From Streptomyces roseicoloratus (GTDB taxonomy: Bacteria; Actinomycetota; Actinomycetes; Streptomycetales; Streptomycetaceae), in the NCBI RefSeq assembly GCF_004117935.1, contig NZ_SDOY01000166.1, positions 1 through 64,000 on the forward strand: a stretch of DNA of 64,000 bases, written 5' to 3'. Positions 53,383-62,218 of the stretch are shown here, piece after piece; the stretch's first letter is position 1; every line of letters starts with the position of its first letter. The position numbers and the translations under genes were made by a program. The notes beneath the pieces were generated by a model that searched no databases, had not been told where the DNA came from, and saw only the letters and a list, made by a program, of their open reading frames with translations.

Positions 53383-54642
53383 TCACAGGAAGGCGTGGCC
53401 CTCTCCTCTGTACGTGGCGACCTCGTCGACGATCCGACCGCCCGCGACGAGGTGCAGCCGGTCGACCCGCTCGCACAGTTCACCCGCCTTCGCGTGGCGG
53501 AACCAGACGCGGTCGCCGAGCCGCAGGGCGTCGGCGGCCTCTCCGGCGAGCGGTGTCTGCACCTCGCCCGCGCCCTCGCGCGGCAGCAGGCGCAGCCCGG
53601 GCGGCCAGACGGGCACGGGCAGCCGGTCCGCGCCGGCCGGGCCGGAGGCGGTCCAGCCGCCGCCGAGGACCGTGACGTGCCGCGGCGCGGGACGCCGGAC
53701 GACCGGGAGGACGAAGAAGGCGGCGGGATACGGCGTGAACGCGCGGTAGTGGTCGAACAGCGCCGGCGCGTAGAGGCCGGAGCCGGCGCCGAGTTCGGTC
53801 ACGGCCGCCTCGGCCGAGGTGGTGTGCAGGCTGCCGGTGCCGCCGCCGTTGACGAACTCCAGGTCGGCGACCGACCGGACGGCGCGGATCGCGTCGGCCC
53901 TGCGCCGCGCCAGTTCGCGCGCGGAGACCCGTTGCACGAGCCGGAGCGCGGCCCGGGCGGCGCGCGGACCGGGCTGGTCGTCCCCGACGCCGGCGATCTG
54001 CCCCTCGTACGACATGAGTCCGACGAGCCGGAATCGGCGGCGGGCGACGACGGCCCGGGCCAGTTCGCGGGCCTGCGCGGGGGAGTGCAGCGGCGAGCGC
54101 CGCATCCCGAGGTGGACGCGGCCGCCCCAGAGGCGCAGGGAGGCGTCGAGGTCGAGGCAGACCCGTACCGGAGGGCCGTCGTGGCCGATCACGGACGTGA
54201 CGTGGTCCAGGTGCTCGACCGAGTCGATCATGATCGTCACCCGCGCGGCGAGCGTCTCGTCGGAGGCGAGCCGGCGCAGGGCCTCGGGGTCCGTCGTGGG
54301 ATAGCCGACGAGGACGTCCTCCGCCCGCTCGGCGAGCCACAGGGCCTCGGGCAGGGTGAACGCGAGGATGCCGGCGAAACCGGGCAGGCGCAGCACCTCG
54401 GTGATCAGCGCGCGGCAGCGCAGCGACTTGCTGGCGAGCCGGACGGGCTTGCCGTTGCCGCGGCCGGTCATCTCCCGCGCGTTGGCGCGCAGCGCGTCCA
54501 GGTCGACGACCGCGAACGGCGGCGTGAGTCCGGCCGTCGCCTTCTCCAGCTCGGCGAACGGAGCCGAGGCCGCGGCGGCGGGGGAGCGGGCGGGCGCGTG
54601 CGGCGCGGAGCGGATGCGGGGCGCTGGGGGCGGGGTGCGCAT
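53383..54642 (-). CDS. PLP-dependent amino acid deaminase/aldolase-like protein
   Basis: A 419-residue fold-type III PLP enzyme related to D-threonine aldolase / D-serine dehydratase. The N-terminal barrel has 'PFAVVDLDALRANAREM' and the cofactor-lysine region 'VRLASKSLRCRALITEVLRL'. 'RLVGLMSYEGQIAGVGD', 'FVNGGGTGSLHTTS' and 'LGDRVWFRHAKAGELCER' (metal/C-terminal domain) follow. It should act on a D-amino acid or beta-hydroxy amino acid. The start is ATG 54642 with GGAAGG upstream. It is divergent from the alditol-oxidase-like gene, and the two share the 23-bp inverted repeat. Confidence 0.82.
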   Translation of the reverse strand: MRTPPPAPRIRSAPHAPARSPAAAASAPFAELEKATAGLTPPFAVVDLDALRANAREMTGRGNGKPVRLASKSLRCRALITEVLRLPGFAGILAFTLPEALWLAERAEDVLVGYPTTDPEALRRLASDETLAARVTIMIDSVEHLDHVTSVIGHDGPPVRVCLDLDASLRLWGGRVHLGMRRSPLHSPAQARELARAVVARRRFRLVGLMSYEGQIAGVGDDQPGPRAARAALRLVQRVSARELARRRADAIRAVRSVADLEFVNGGGTGSLHTTSAEAAVTELGAGSGLYAPALFDHYRAFTPYPAAFFVLPVVRRPAPRHVTVLGGGWTASGPAGADRLPVPVWPPGLRLLPREGAGEVQTPLAGEAADALRLGDRVWFRHAKAGELCERVDRLHLVAGGRIVDEVATYRGEGHAFL

Positions 54643-54703
54643 GGCGTGGCTGCCTTCCTGGCGGGGCGGCGGCATGAGCCGTCCGAGGCGCGGCCACCTT
54701 GTC

Positions 54704-54760
54704 CTTGGTCGGTCGTCCAAGTCAAGACATCGGGACCCTTGACTTGGACGACCGACCAAG
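54704..54760. promoter_or_regulatory. 23-bp perfect inverted repeat, double operator
   Basis: The arms 54704-54726 and 54738-54760 are exact reverse complements with an 11-nt spacer. Each arm also contains a quasi-palindrome CTTGGTCG..CGTCCAAG, so two operator copies face each other. It lies between the divergent PLP enzyme and alditol-oxidase-like genes and is a likely TetR target. Confidence 0.78.
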
Positions 54761-54920
54761 ACGACCATCCGGGGCACGACAACCGAAGCCCGCCGTCGCC
54801 CCGGTAGGCCGTCCCGCGACCGGGCCGCCGCGCGTACCCGGACGCCCCGGCCGCCCGGGTGCCCCCGCCGTCCCGGCTGCTCCGGCCGCCCCGGCCGCCC
54901 CCGTCGAGAGGAATCCGCCC

Positions 54921-56240
54921 GTGACCGAGACCTGGCGCAACTGGTCCGGAAGCCAGCAGGCCCGTCCCGTGAGGGTCGCCCGGCCCGCGAGTACGGGCGA
55001 GGTGGCCGACGCCGTGAAGGAGGCGGCCCGCGAGGGACTGCGCCTCAAGGCCGTCGGCGCCGGGCACTCCTTCAGCCCGGTCGCCGTCGCCGACGGCGTC
55101 CAGCTGCGGCTCGACCGGCTGGACGAGCCGTACGCGGTCGACACGGAGAGCGGTCTGGTCACCGTCGGCGCCGGCATGCCCCTGTGGAAGCTCAACCCGC
55201 TGCTCGCCGCGCACGGCCTCGCGCTGGAGAACATGGGGGACATCGACCGGCAGACCGTCGCCGGGGCGATCTCGACCGGCACCCACGGCAGCGGCATCCG
55301 CTTCGGCGGGATCGCCACCCAGGTCAGGGCGCTCGAACTGGTCCTCGCCGACGGATCGGTGGTCACCTGCTCGGCCACCGAGCGGCCCGAACTGTTCGCG
55401 GCCGCTCGGGTCGGCCTCGGCGCGCTCGGCGTCCTCACGCGCGTGACGCTCCAGTGCGTGCCGGGCTACGTCCTGCACGCCCGGGACGCCACCGCGCCCG
55501 TGGCCGAGACGCTCGACCGGATGCACGAACTCGCCGACACCCACGACCACTTCGAGTTCTTCTGGTTCCCGCACAGCGAACTGACCCTCACCCGCAGGTT
55601 CCGCCGCCTGCCCGGTACGACCCCGCTCAGGCCCATCGGCGAGCTGAGCCGGCGCGTCGACGAGACCGTCAGCGGCCTCGGTTTCGAGGGGCTCAACCGG
55701 CTGGGCACCCGCTTCCCCGCCCTCGTGCCGCCCCTCACCCGCCTCGCCGCCCGCGCCATGTCCACGCGCGAGTGGACCGACCTGTCCCACCGGGTCTTCG
55801 CGTCCGCGCGCGACGTCCGCTTCCACGAGGGCGAGTTCGCCATCCCGAGGGAGCGGGCCGGCGAGGCGCTGCGGGAGCTGAAGAGCTGGATCGACACCCA
55901 CGACGAGAGGGTGTCCTTCCCGCTGGAGGTCCGGTTCGCCGCCGCCGACGACATCTGGCTCTCCACCGCGTACGGCCGCGAGAGCTGCTACATCGCCTTC
56001 CACCAGTACCACCGGATGCCCTACGACCGGTACTTCCGCGCCTGCGAGGACATCCTCGGCGCCCACGGCGGCCGGCCGCACTGGGGCAAGACGCACGGCC
56101 TGGACGCCGAACGCCTCCGGCCCCGCTACGAACGCTTCGACGACTTCGTCGCCCTGCGCGACCGGCTCGACCCGGCCGGCCTCTTCTCCAACCCGTACCT
56201 CGACCGCGTCCTCGGCCGCGCACCGGGGGACACGGCGTGA
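54921..56240 (+). CDS. FAD-linked alditol / D-arabinono-1,4-lactone oxidase-like protein
   Basis: A 439-residue vanillyl-alcohol-oxidase-family flavoenzyme. The FAD-binding half contains 'LKAVGAGHSFSPVAVADG', where H49 is in the position of the covalent flavin histidine, and 'AGAISTGTHGSGIRFGG'. The C-terminal ALO-type domain ends with 'RPHWGKTHGLDAERL' and 'RDRLDPAGLFSNPYLDRVLG'. It oxidises polyols, sugar lactones or similar alcohols, giving hydrogen peroxide. The start is GTG 54921 with GAGAGGA upstream. It is divergent from the PLP enzyme with a shared operator, so both probably serve one inducible catabolic route. Confidence 0.88.
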   Translation: MTETWRNWSGSQQARPVRVARPASTGEVADAVKEAAREGLRLKAVGAGHSFSPVAVADGVQLRLDRLDEPYAVDTESGLVTVGAGMPLWKLNPLLAAHGLALENMGDIDRQTVAGAISTGTHGSGIRFGGIATQVRALELVLADGSVVTCSATERPELFAAARVGLGALGVLTRVTLQCVPGYVLHARDATAPVAETLDRMHELADTHDHFEFFWFPHSELTLTRRFRRLPGTTPLRPIGELSRRVDETVSGLGFEGLNRLGTRFPALVPPLTRLAARAMSTREWTDLSHRVFASARDVRFHEGEFAIPRERAGEALRELKSWIDTHDERVSFPLEVRFAAADDIWLSTAYGRESCYIAFHQYHRMPYDRYFRACEDILGAHGGRPHWGKTHGLDAERLRPRYERFDDFVALRDRLDPAGLFSNPYLDRVLGRAPGDTA

Positions 56241-56321
56241 CGCGCCGACGCACACCCGCGTCAACCGGTCCTGCGGGGTGGCCCGGCCCGTGCGCGTCCC
56301 ACCGCCGGGCCCGGACGGTTC

Positions 56322-58478
56322 TCAGCCGGCTGCCGGGTGGTTCACGGTGACCGTGACCGCCTCGGGCGTGAGGAGGGCCTCCAGTTCGGCGCCGTCGGGC
56401 CTGCGCAGCCGGATCCGGTGGCCCTCCACGCGTACGGAGGCCTCCGGTTCGGAAGGCCCGCTCGCGGAGAGCCTCGTCGCGGCGACGAACAGGGAGGCCG
56501 GCCCGTCCGTGCTGCCGGTGAGGACGGGCAGCGCGGCCGCCGGCCCGTACGCGGTGCCGTTCGGTACGGGAAGGGTGAGGGCCGTGGTGTACCCGTGGAC
56601 GTTCCGCATGGACGAGGCCAGCCTCGTACCGTCCGGCCTCGCGGCGACCGCCCGGGCGGACAGCCCGCCAGGGCGGCCCACGGCCTCCGTACCGTCCACG
56701 TCCTCCGTCGCGTCCACGACCTCCGTGCCGTCCACGGCCTCCGTCTCGTCCGCGACGCCCGTCTCGTGCGCGACCCCCGTGCCGTCCGCGACGCTCGTGC
56801 CCGCCGTCGCCCAGCCGCTGTGGCGTACCTCCGTGCCGGGCTCCGCGCCGGCGACCAGGTGGGCGTGGATCTCGTCCGCGCCGGCCGCCAGGACGACCGA
56901 GGTCACGGTGACACCGGGGAGTTCGGCGCCCCGGACGCGGGGCCGGTGGGCGGAGGCGGCCCAGCCGTCGCCCGCGCCGAGCGGGCGGACGCGGGCGCGC
57001 AGGCTGAGTTCGCCGTCGACGACGACGCCCACGTGGTTGTCGGGCGGGCCGTCGAACACCGGGCCGGTGACGGTGGAGTGGGCGAGGCGGGCGTACAGCG
57101 GATCGTCCGGCAGGACCTGGTCGGCCGGCTGGTCGTCGCTGCCGTGGTTGTGGAGCCGTACGACCCCGTCGGCGGCGGTGGACTGGATCAGCCAGCCGGG
57201 CCGGGCGAGCGGCACGACCGCGTCCCCGCGTTCGACCGGCGCGGGGTCCTCCACCGCCGTCCACACCGGGTGGCCGGGCGGAAGGAGCAGCCCGAGGAAG
57301 CCCTTGCTCGCCCAGTACGGCGAGGCGGGGCCCGAGTACTCCTGGACGAGCGGGAGATGGGGGCCGTGCCAGCCGAGGGTGAGCAGCCCGTCCGCGTCCA
57401 TCGCGCCCCGGTCGACGAAGTGGCGCAGCGCGCCGGAGGCGATGCGGCGGGTGGCTCCGGGCGTGAGCGGGGTGTGGCCGGTGAGGGCGCCCGCCCACAG
57501 CGGCGCGGTGGCGGCGAAGCGGTAGGTGAGGGAGCGGCCCTGGTGCATCGGGGAGCCGTCGGCACCGAACGTGCGGGCGTAGCCGTCGAGGTGGGTGCCG
57601 AGGCGCGGGCCGTAGACGTCCGTCAGGCGGCCGTCGCCGGCCAGGTGGGCGTGCAGGACGGGGTAGAGGTGGAAGGCCCAGCCGTTGTAGTGGTCGAAGG
57701 CGCGCGGGCGGCCGTCGGTGTACCAGCCGTCACCCAGGTACCACTGCTCGATCTTCGCCAGGCCGCGCTCGACGGCGGCCCGGGCGGCGCCGACGACTTC
57801 CCCACCGGCCGCCTCCGCGCCGGACCCCGCCCGGGCCTCCGCGCCGCCCTCCGCGCCGAGCCCAGCGCGGGCCTCTGCGCCGGACCCCGCGCCGAACCCA
57901 GCCCGGGCCTCCGCGCCGACCTCCGTCAGGAAGCCGCCCACCGTGAACGGGAACAGCCACCAGTTGTTGTCGACGGGCCTGTGGTGCAGTGCTCCGGCCA
58001 GCCAGGCGGTGACCCGCTCCCGGACCGGCTCGTCGAGCCGGTCCCACAGCCAGGGGCGGGTCAGGCGCAGGGCGAGCGCGATGGAGGCGGCCTCCACCAT
58101 CGGCTGGCCGCGGTCGCCGACGGCGAGCCAGGAGACCGGGTCGGCGCCGGTCAGCTCGCGGTCGCTGGTCGGGGTGCGGGTGCCCGCCGCCAGGCCTTCG
58201 GCGTAGCGCGGCAGGAAGCCGTGCGGATCCTCGCCGCGCGCGCCCGCGACGCGGAAGGCGGCCAGCAGGAAGGTGCGGGCGAAGCCTTCGAGGGCGTCCG
58301 ACCGGGTTCCCGAGACGCTGGGCCGGGGTCCGGGCAGGGCGATCAGGGCGTGCCGGGGGCCTGCGTGGCGCAGGGCCGCGGTCAGCAGCCCGTCGGCGAC
58401 CGCCTCCCAGTGCGCCCGGGTCCAGCCGGTGCGGGGGCTGAGGACGCGGTCCTCCGGGGGAAGCGGTATCGAGGACAT
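56322..58478 (-). CDS. DUF2264-family protein
   Basis: A 718-residue protein with a DUF2264 core: 'NNWWLFPFTVGGFL', 'YLGDGWYTDGRPRAFDHYNGWAFH', 'GRSLTYRFAATAPLW' and 'YWASKGFLGLLLP'. This is an (alpha/alpha)n-barrel thought to act on polysaccharide or uronides. Two low-complexity insertions interrupt it: three copies of a GAEARAG phrase (about residues 188-220) and an acidic T/V/E/D repeat (about 555-600). There is no signal peptide. The start is ATG 58478. Palindromes upstream (58536-58590) suggest control by a sugar-responsive repressor. Confidence 0.8.
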   Translation of the reverse strand: MSSIPLPPEDRVLSPRTGWTRAHWEAVADGLLTAALRHAGPRHALIALPGPRPSVSGTRSDALEGFARTFLLAAFRVAGARGEDPHGFLPRYAEGLAAGTRTPTSDRELTGADPVSWLAVGDRGQPMVEAASIALALRLTRPWLWDRLDEPVRERVTAWLAGALHHRPVDNNWWLFPFTVGGFLTEVGAEARAGFGAGSGAEARAGLGAEGGAEARAGSGAEAAGGEVVGAARAAVERGLAKIEQWYLGDGWYTDGRPRAFDHYNGWAFHLYPVLHAHLAGDGRLTDVYGPRLGTHLDGYARTFGADGSPMHQGRSLTYRFAATAPLWAGALTGHTPLTPGATRRIASGALRHFVDRGAMDADGLLTLGWHGPHLPLVQEYSGPASPYWASKGFLGLLLPPGHPVWTAVEDPAPVERGDAVVPLARPGWLIQSTAADGVVRLHNHGSDDQPADQVLPDDPLYARLAHSTVTGPVFDGPPDNHVGVVVDGELSLRARVRPLGAGDGWAASAHRPRVRGAELPGVTVTSVVLAAGADEIHAHLVAGAEPGTEVRHSGWATAGTSVADGTGVAHETGVADETEAVDGTEVVDATEDVDGTEAVGRPGGLSARAVAARPDGTRLASSMRNVHGYTTALTLPVPNGTAYGPAAALPVLTGSTDGPASLFVAATRLSASGPSEPEASVRVEGHRIRLRRPDGAELEALLTPEAVTVTVNHPAAG

Positions 58479-58535
58479 GCCGTGCGCTCCTTGGTCCGAT
58501 CGGCCCGGTCAGGCGGACCGAATCTAGGGAGGATC

Positions 58536-58590
58536 TCGATCGAACGTCAAGAAGTCCTGCACGTACGATCATTGATGATCGTTCGATCGA
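58536..58590. promoter_or_regulatory. nested palindromes, candidate operators
   Basis: TCGATCGAACG (58536-58546) pairs with CGTTCGATCGA (58580-58590). Inside and overlapping is ACGATCAT-TG-ATGATCGT (58565-58582), an 8+2+8 palindrome. Both lie just upstream of the DUF2264 gene in the divergent region, consistent with a GntR- or LacI-like repressor site. Confidence 0.65.
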
Positions 58591-58663
58591 TGAAGCCGGC
58601 CCTCGGGTGCGTGCGGGGTGGTCGACCCTCCGGCGCTCCGGACCCGCCTCCAGGACAAAAGGG

Positions 58664-58691
58664 TTGAAGCGAAATAAGTTCGGGCATAGTG
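58664..58691 (+). promoter_or_regulatory. candidate promoter for permease-arginine deiminase genes
   Basis: TTGAAG (58664-58669) and ATAGTG/CATAGT (58685-58691) are spaced 15-16 bp apart in an AT-richer patch 53 bp before the permease ATG. The match to a vegetative promoter is moderate. Confidence 0.35.
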
Positions 58692-58743
58692 CGGCGGGCC
58701 GATGGCGGCGCCGCAGCGTCCGAGCGCTTCGACAGGGAACGAC

Positions 58744-60207
58744 ATGGCCCACGCCGAGACCCACGACGACACCGCCGGAGCGGGACCCACGGCGCCGGCC
58801 GCGAAACTCACCCTCCTGACGCTCACCGCGATGGTCGTCGGCTCCATGGTGGGAGCCGGCGTCTTCTCGCTCCCGAGCCGCTTCGCACAGGAGACCGGTG
58901 TCGCGGGTGCGCTGATCGCCTGGTCGGTGGCCGGCCTGGGCATGCTGATGCTGGCCTTCGTCTTCCAGACCCTCGCCGTGCGCCGGCCCGACCTGGACGC
59001 CGGCGTCTACGCGTACGCCAAGGCGGGCTTCGGGGAGTACCTGGGCTTCTTCTCCGCCTTCGGGTACTGGGCCAGCGCGTGCGTCGGCAACGTGACGTAC
59101 TGGGTGCTCATCATGTCGACGATCGGCGCGATCGCTCCCGCCCTCGGCGACGGGGACACGGCGCCGGCCATCATCCTGTCCTCCGTCGGCCTGTGGGGCT
59201 TCTTCCTCCTCATCCGCAGAGGCGTCAAAGAGGCGACGGCGATCAACAAGATCGTGACCGTCGCCAAACTCGTCCCCATCATCGTCTTCGTCATCCTGGC
59301 GCTGGTCTGCTTCGAACCGTCCGTGTTCGCCGACAACTTCGGCGGCGCCGACTACGCCGGCTCCCTCTTCAACCAGGTCCGGGGCACGATGCTCGCCACC
59401 GTCTTCGTGTTCCTCGGCGTCGAGGGAGCCAGCGTCTACTCCCGGCACGCCAGGCGGCGCGAGGACGTGGGGCGGGCGACCCTGCTCGGCTTCCTCAGCG
59501 TCTTCGCGATCTTCGCCTCGGTCACCATCGTGTCGTACGGCATCCTGCCCATGAGCGAGATCGCCGAGCTCCGGCAGCCCTCCATGGCCGGCGTCCTGGA
59601 GGCGGCCGTCGGCACCTGGGGCAAGGTCTTCGTCAGCGTCGGCCTCATCGTCTCGGTCCTGGGCGCGTACCTGGCGTGGACCCTCATGGCGGCGGAGGTC
59701 CTGTTCGTCGCCGCCAAGGACGAGGACATGCCCCGCTTCCTCGGCCGGTCGAGCGGGGACGACGTGCCCGTACCCGCCCTGCTGATGTCGACGGCCCTCA
59801 GCCAGGTGGTCCTGGTCGTCACGGCCTTCTCGGACGACGCCTTCACCTTCGCCCTCGACCTGACCAGCTCCCTGAGCCTGATCCCGTTCCTGCTGGCCGC
59901 GGCCTTCGCGGCGAAGATCGCGCTGCGGCCCCGGCAGGAGAAGGTCGCCGGGCGGAGCACGCGCGGCGAACTCGTCGTCGCCTCCGTCGCGACCCTCTAC
60001 ACGGCGTTCCTCCTCTTCGCGGCCGGGCTCAAGTTCGTCCTCGTCTCCTTCATCGTCTACGCCCCCGCCACCTTCCTGTTCGTCAAGGCCCGCAGGGAGC
60101 AGAACCGGCGCCTGTTCTCCCCGAAGGAGGCCGTGATCTGCGCCGTCTCCGTCGCGGGGGCCGTCGTCGGCGTCGTCGCCCTGGCCGTCGGCTGGATCGA
60201 GCTGTGA
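58744..60207 (+). CDS. APC-family basic amino acid antiporter
   Basis: A 487-residue permease with 12 predicted transmembrane segments. The APC substrate loop is in TM1: 'AMVVGSMVGAGVFSLPSRF' in part (GSMVGAGVF). The arginine/ornithine-type helix 'GVEGASVYSRHARRREDVGR' is also present. It resembles ArcD-type arginine:ornithine antiporters and is followed 42 bp later by arginine deiminase, supporting arginine uptake. The start is ATG 58744 with AGGGAA upstream. Confidence 0.9.
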   Translation: MAHAETHDDTAGAGPTAPAAKLTLLTLTAMVVGSMVGAGVFSLPSRFAQETGVAGALIAWSVAGLGMLMLAFVFQTLAVRRPDLDAGVYAYAKAGFGEYLGFFSAFGYWASACVGNVTYWVLIMSTIGAIAPALGDGDTAPAIILSSVGLWGFFLLIRRGVKEATAINKIVTVAKLVPIIVFVILALVCFEPSVFADNFGGADYAGSLFNQVRGTMLATVFVFLGVEGASVYSRHARRREDVGRATLLGFLSVFAIFASVTIVSYGILPMSEIAELRQPSMAGVLEAAVGTWGKVFVSVGLIVSVLGAYLAWTLMAAEVLFVAAKDEDMPRFLGRSSGDDVPVPALLMSTALSQVVLVVTAFSDDAFTFALDLTSSLSLIPFLLAAAFAAKIALRPRQEKVAGRSTRGELVVASVATLYTAFLLFAAGLKFVLVSFIVYAPATFLFVKARREQNRRLFSPKEAVICAVSVAGAVVGVVALAVGWIEL

Positions 60208-60249
60208 CCCTCCGGGCCCGTACCCGCCGCTTCACCGGAAAGGCTGCTC

Positions 60250-61527
60250 ATGACCCACCCCGAGACCGGTACCGGTACCGGTGCCGCGAAGCTCGAACTC
60301 GGCGTCCACTCCGAGGTCGGACGGCTGCGCAAGGTGCTCGTCTGCTCCCCGGGACTCGCCCACCGCCGGCTCACCCCGACCAACGCCGACGACCTGCTCT
60401 TCGACGACGTCATGTGGGTGGAGAACGCCCAGCGCGACCACGCCGACTTCGTCAACAAGCTCACCCAGCGAGGCGTCGAGGTCGTCGAACTGCACAACCT
60501 CCTCGCGGAGACCATGGCCATCCCCGAGGCGAGGGACTGGCTCCTCGACCGGAAGATCGTCCCCAACGAGGTCGGACTCGGCCTGGTCGACGACACCCGG
60601 GCCTACCTCGACTCCCTCGCGCCCCGCGCCCTGGCCGAGTTCCTCATCGGCGGCCTGTCCACGGCCGACCTGCCGGAGGACTTCCGCTCCGGCTACGTGG
60701 CCCTCGCGCGCGAGGGCGTCGGCGCACGGGAGTACCTGATGCCCCCGCTCCCCAACACCCTCTACACCCGCGACACCACCTGCTGGCTGTACGGCGGAGT
60801 CACGCTGAACCCGCTGTACTGGCCGGCCCGGCACGGCGAGACCCTCCTGATGAAGGCGGTCTACGCGTTCCACCCGGACTACAAGAACGCGACCGTGTGG
60901 TGGGGCGACCCCGAACAGGACTGGGGCCAGGCCACGTTCGAGGGCGGCGACATCATGCCCGTCGGCAACGGCGTCGTCCTCATGGGCATGAGCGAGCGCA
61001 CGTCCCGTCAGGCCGTCACCCAGGTCGCCCGCGCCCTCTTCGACGGCGGCGCCGCCCAGCACGTCATCGTCGCCGGCATGCCCAAGCTCCGCTCCGCCAT
61101 GCACCTCGACACGGTCTTCACCTTCGCGGACCGCGACATCGTCACCCTGTACCCGAAGATCGTGGACGCCGTGCACACGTTCTCCCTGCGCCCTTCCGAC
61201 AAGGCGCCGGGAGTCGAGATCACCGACGAGGGCCGCACCGCGTTCGTGGACGTGGTGGCCAAGGCCCTCGGCCTGCCCCAGCTGCGGGTGATCGGAACCG
61301 GCGGCGACGTCTACGCCTCGGAGCGGCAGCAGTGGGACAGCGGCAACAACGCCGTCGCCCTGGAACCGGGCGTCGTCTTCACGTACGACCGCAACACCCA
61401 GACGAACACCCTGCTGCGCAAGGCGGGCGTCGAGGTCGTCACGATCGTCGGTGCCGAACTGGGCCGCGGCCGGGGCGGCGGCCACTGCATGACCTGCCCG
61501 CTGGTCCGCGACCCGGTCGCGTTCTGA
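60250..61527 (+). CDS. arcA: arginine deiminase
   Basis: A 425-residue arginine deiminase, hydrolysing L-arginine to citrulline and ammonia. 'VHSEVGRLRKVLVCSPG', 'DDVMWVENAQRDHADF', 'NTLYTRDTTCWLYGG', 'FEGGDIMPVGNGVVLMGMSE' and 'GRGGGHCMTCPLVRDP' are diagnostic, the last carrying the catalytic cysteine (residue 413). The ATG start follows GGAAAGG. It forms an operon with the upstream permease; ornithine carbamoyltransferase and carbamate kinase genes are not adjacent. A terminator follows at 61620-61658. Confidence 0.95.
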   Translation: MTHPETGTGTGAAKLELGVHSEVGRLRKVLVCSPGLAHRRLTPTNADDLLFDDVMWVENAQRDHADFVNKLTQRGVEVVELHNLLAETMAIPEARDWLLDRKIVPNEVGLGLVDDTRAYLDSLAPRALAEFLIGGLSTADLPEDFRSGYVALAREGVGAREYLMPPLPNTLYTRDTTCWLYGGVTLNPLYWPARHGETLLMKAVYAFHPDYKNATVWWGDPEQDWGQATFEGGDIMPVGNGVVLMGMSERTSRQAVTQVARALFDGGAAQHVIVAGMPKLRSAMHLDTVFTFADRDIVTLYPKIVDAVHTFSLRPSDKAPGVEITDEGRTAFVDVVAKALGLPQLRVIGTGGDVYASERQQWDSGNNAVALEPGVVFTYDRNTQTNTLLRKAGVEVVTIVGAELGRGRGGGHCMTCPLVRDPVAF

Positions 61528-61544
61528 CGCGCGGGAAGCGGCCG

Positions 61545-61620
61545 GGTGCGCGCTGAGGCGTGCGGAGCGGTCGGTCGTGTCCTGAGGCGTACGGAGCGGT
61601 CGCCCGTGTCCTGAGGCGTA
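61545..61620. repeat. about 30-33-bp tandem repeat, three partial copies
   Basis: Copies of a phrase like TGAGGCGTACGGAGCGGTCG followed by CCCGTGTCC recur between the arginine deiminase stop and the terminator. The last copy supplies the terminator's left arm. Confidence 0.7.
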
Positions 61621-61658
61621 CGGAAGCGGCCGGGTCCCGTGGGATCCGGCCGCTCCGT
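61620..61658. terminator. 13-bp hairpin terminator with one bulge
   Basis: ACGGA-a-GCGGCCGG (61620-61633) pairs with CCGGCCGCTCCGT (61646-61658), with a single bulged A. It separates the convergent arginine deiminase (+) and DUF1269 (-) genes. Confidence 0.78.
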
Positions 61659-61694
61659 CCGTGCGCGCGGCGGCCCGGCCGAGGCGGCGGGGCC

Positions 61695-62195
61695 TCAGGC
61701 GGCGGCTTCCGGGCCGGCCAGCTGCTCCGCGAGCTCGCGCTCGCCCTGCTCGGAGAGCGAGGTCTTGAGCAGCTCTCCGCCGAACGGGGCCATCGCGGCG
61801 GCGAACCGGTCCTCCGTGACCTTCGTGGCCATGATCACGACCGCCGACGCACCGGGGTGGAGCAGTTCCTGGACCTTGCCGCGGAAGTTGTTGTCCACCC
61901 CCATCTGCTGGAGCTTGCCGATCAGGCCGCCGACGGCCGCGCCCACGACGCCGATGCCCGGCGTGAGGACGAGGATGCCCAGGACCATGCCCCACAGGGC
62001 GCCGGCGGTCGCCGACAGGGCGATGCCCTCGGTCCTGGACGGGGTGTCCACGTGGGTCTTGCCGTCCGCGTCGACCGAGACGACGGCCAGACCGGTCAGG
62101 TCGACCAGGTGCTCCTTGCCGAGCCGCTGGACTTCGGCGAAGGCCTTGTCGGCGACGGCGCGGTCCTCGTAGCCGAGGATGATGAGCTCGGACAT
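61695..62195 (-). CDS. DUF1269-family membrane protein
   Basis: A 166-residue DUF1269 protein. The N-terminal 'ELIILGYEDRAVADKAFAEV' domain is followed by a glycine-rich hydrophobic hairpin ('GALWGMVLGILVLTPGIGVVG' in part) and a C-terminal 'GASAVVIMATKVTEDRFAAA' domain. The function is unknown; it is a membrane-associated stress-type protein. The start is ATG 62195 with AAGGAGA upstream. It is a paralogue of the 63137-63625 gene. Confidence 0.85.
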   Translation of the reverse strand: MSELIILGYEDRAVADKAFAEVQRLGKEHLVDLTGLAVVSVDADGKTHVDTPSRTEGIALSATAGALWGMVLGILVLTPGIGVVGAAVGGLIGKLQQMGVDNNFRGKVQELLHPGASAVVIMATKVTEDRFAAAMAPFGGELLKTSLSEQGERELAEQLAGPEAAA

Positions 62196-62218
62196 GCGGA
62201 TCTCCTTGTGCAGTGCTG

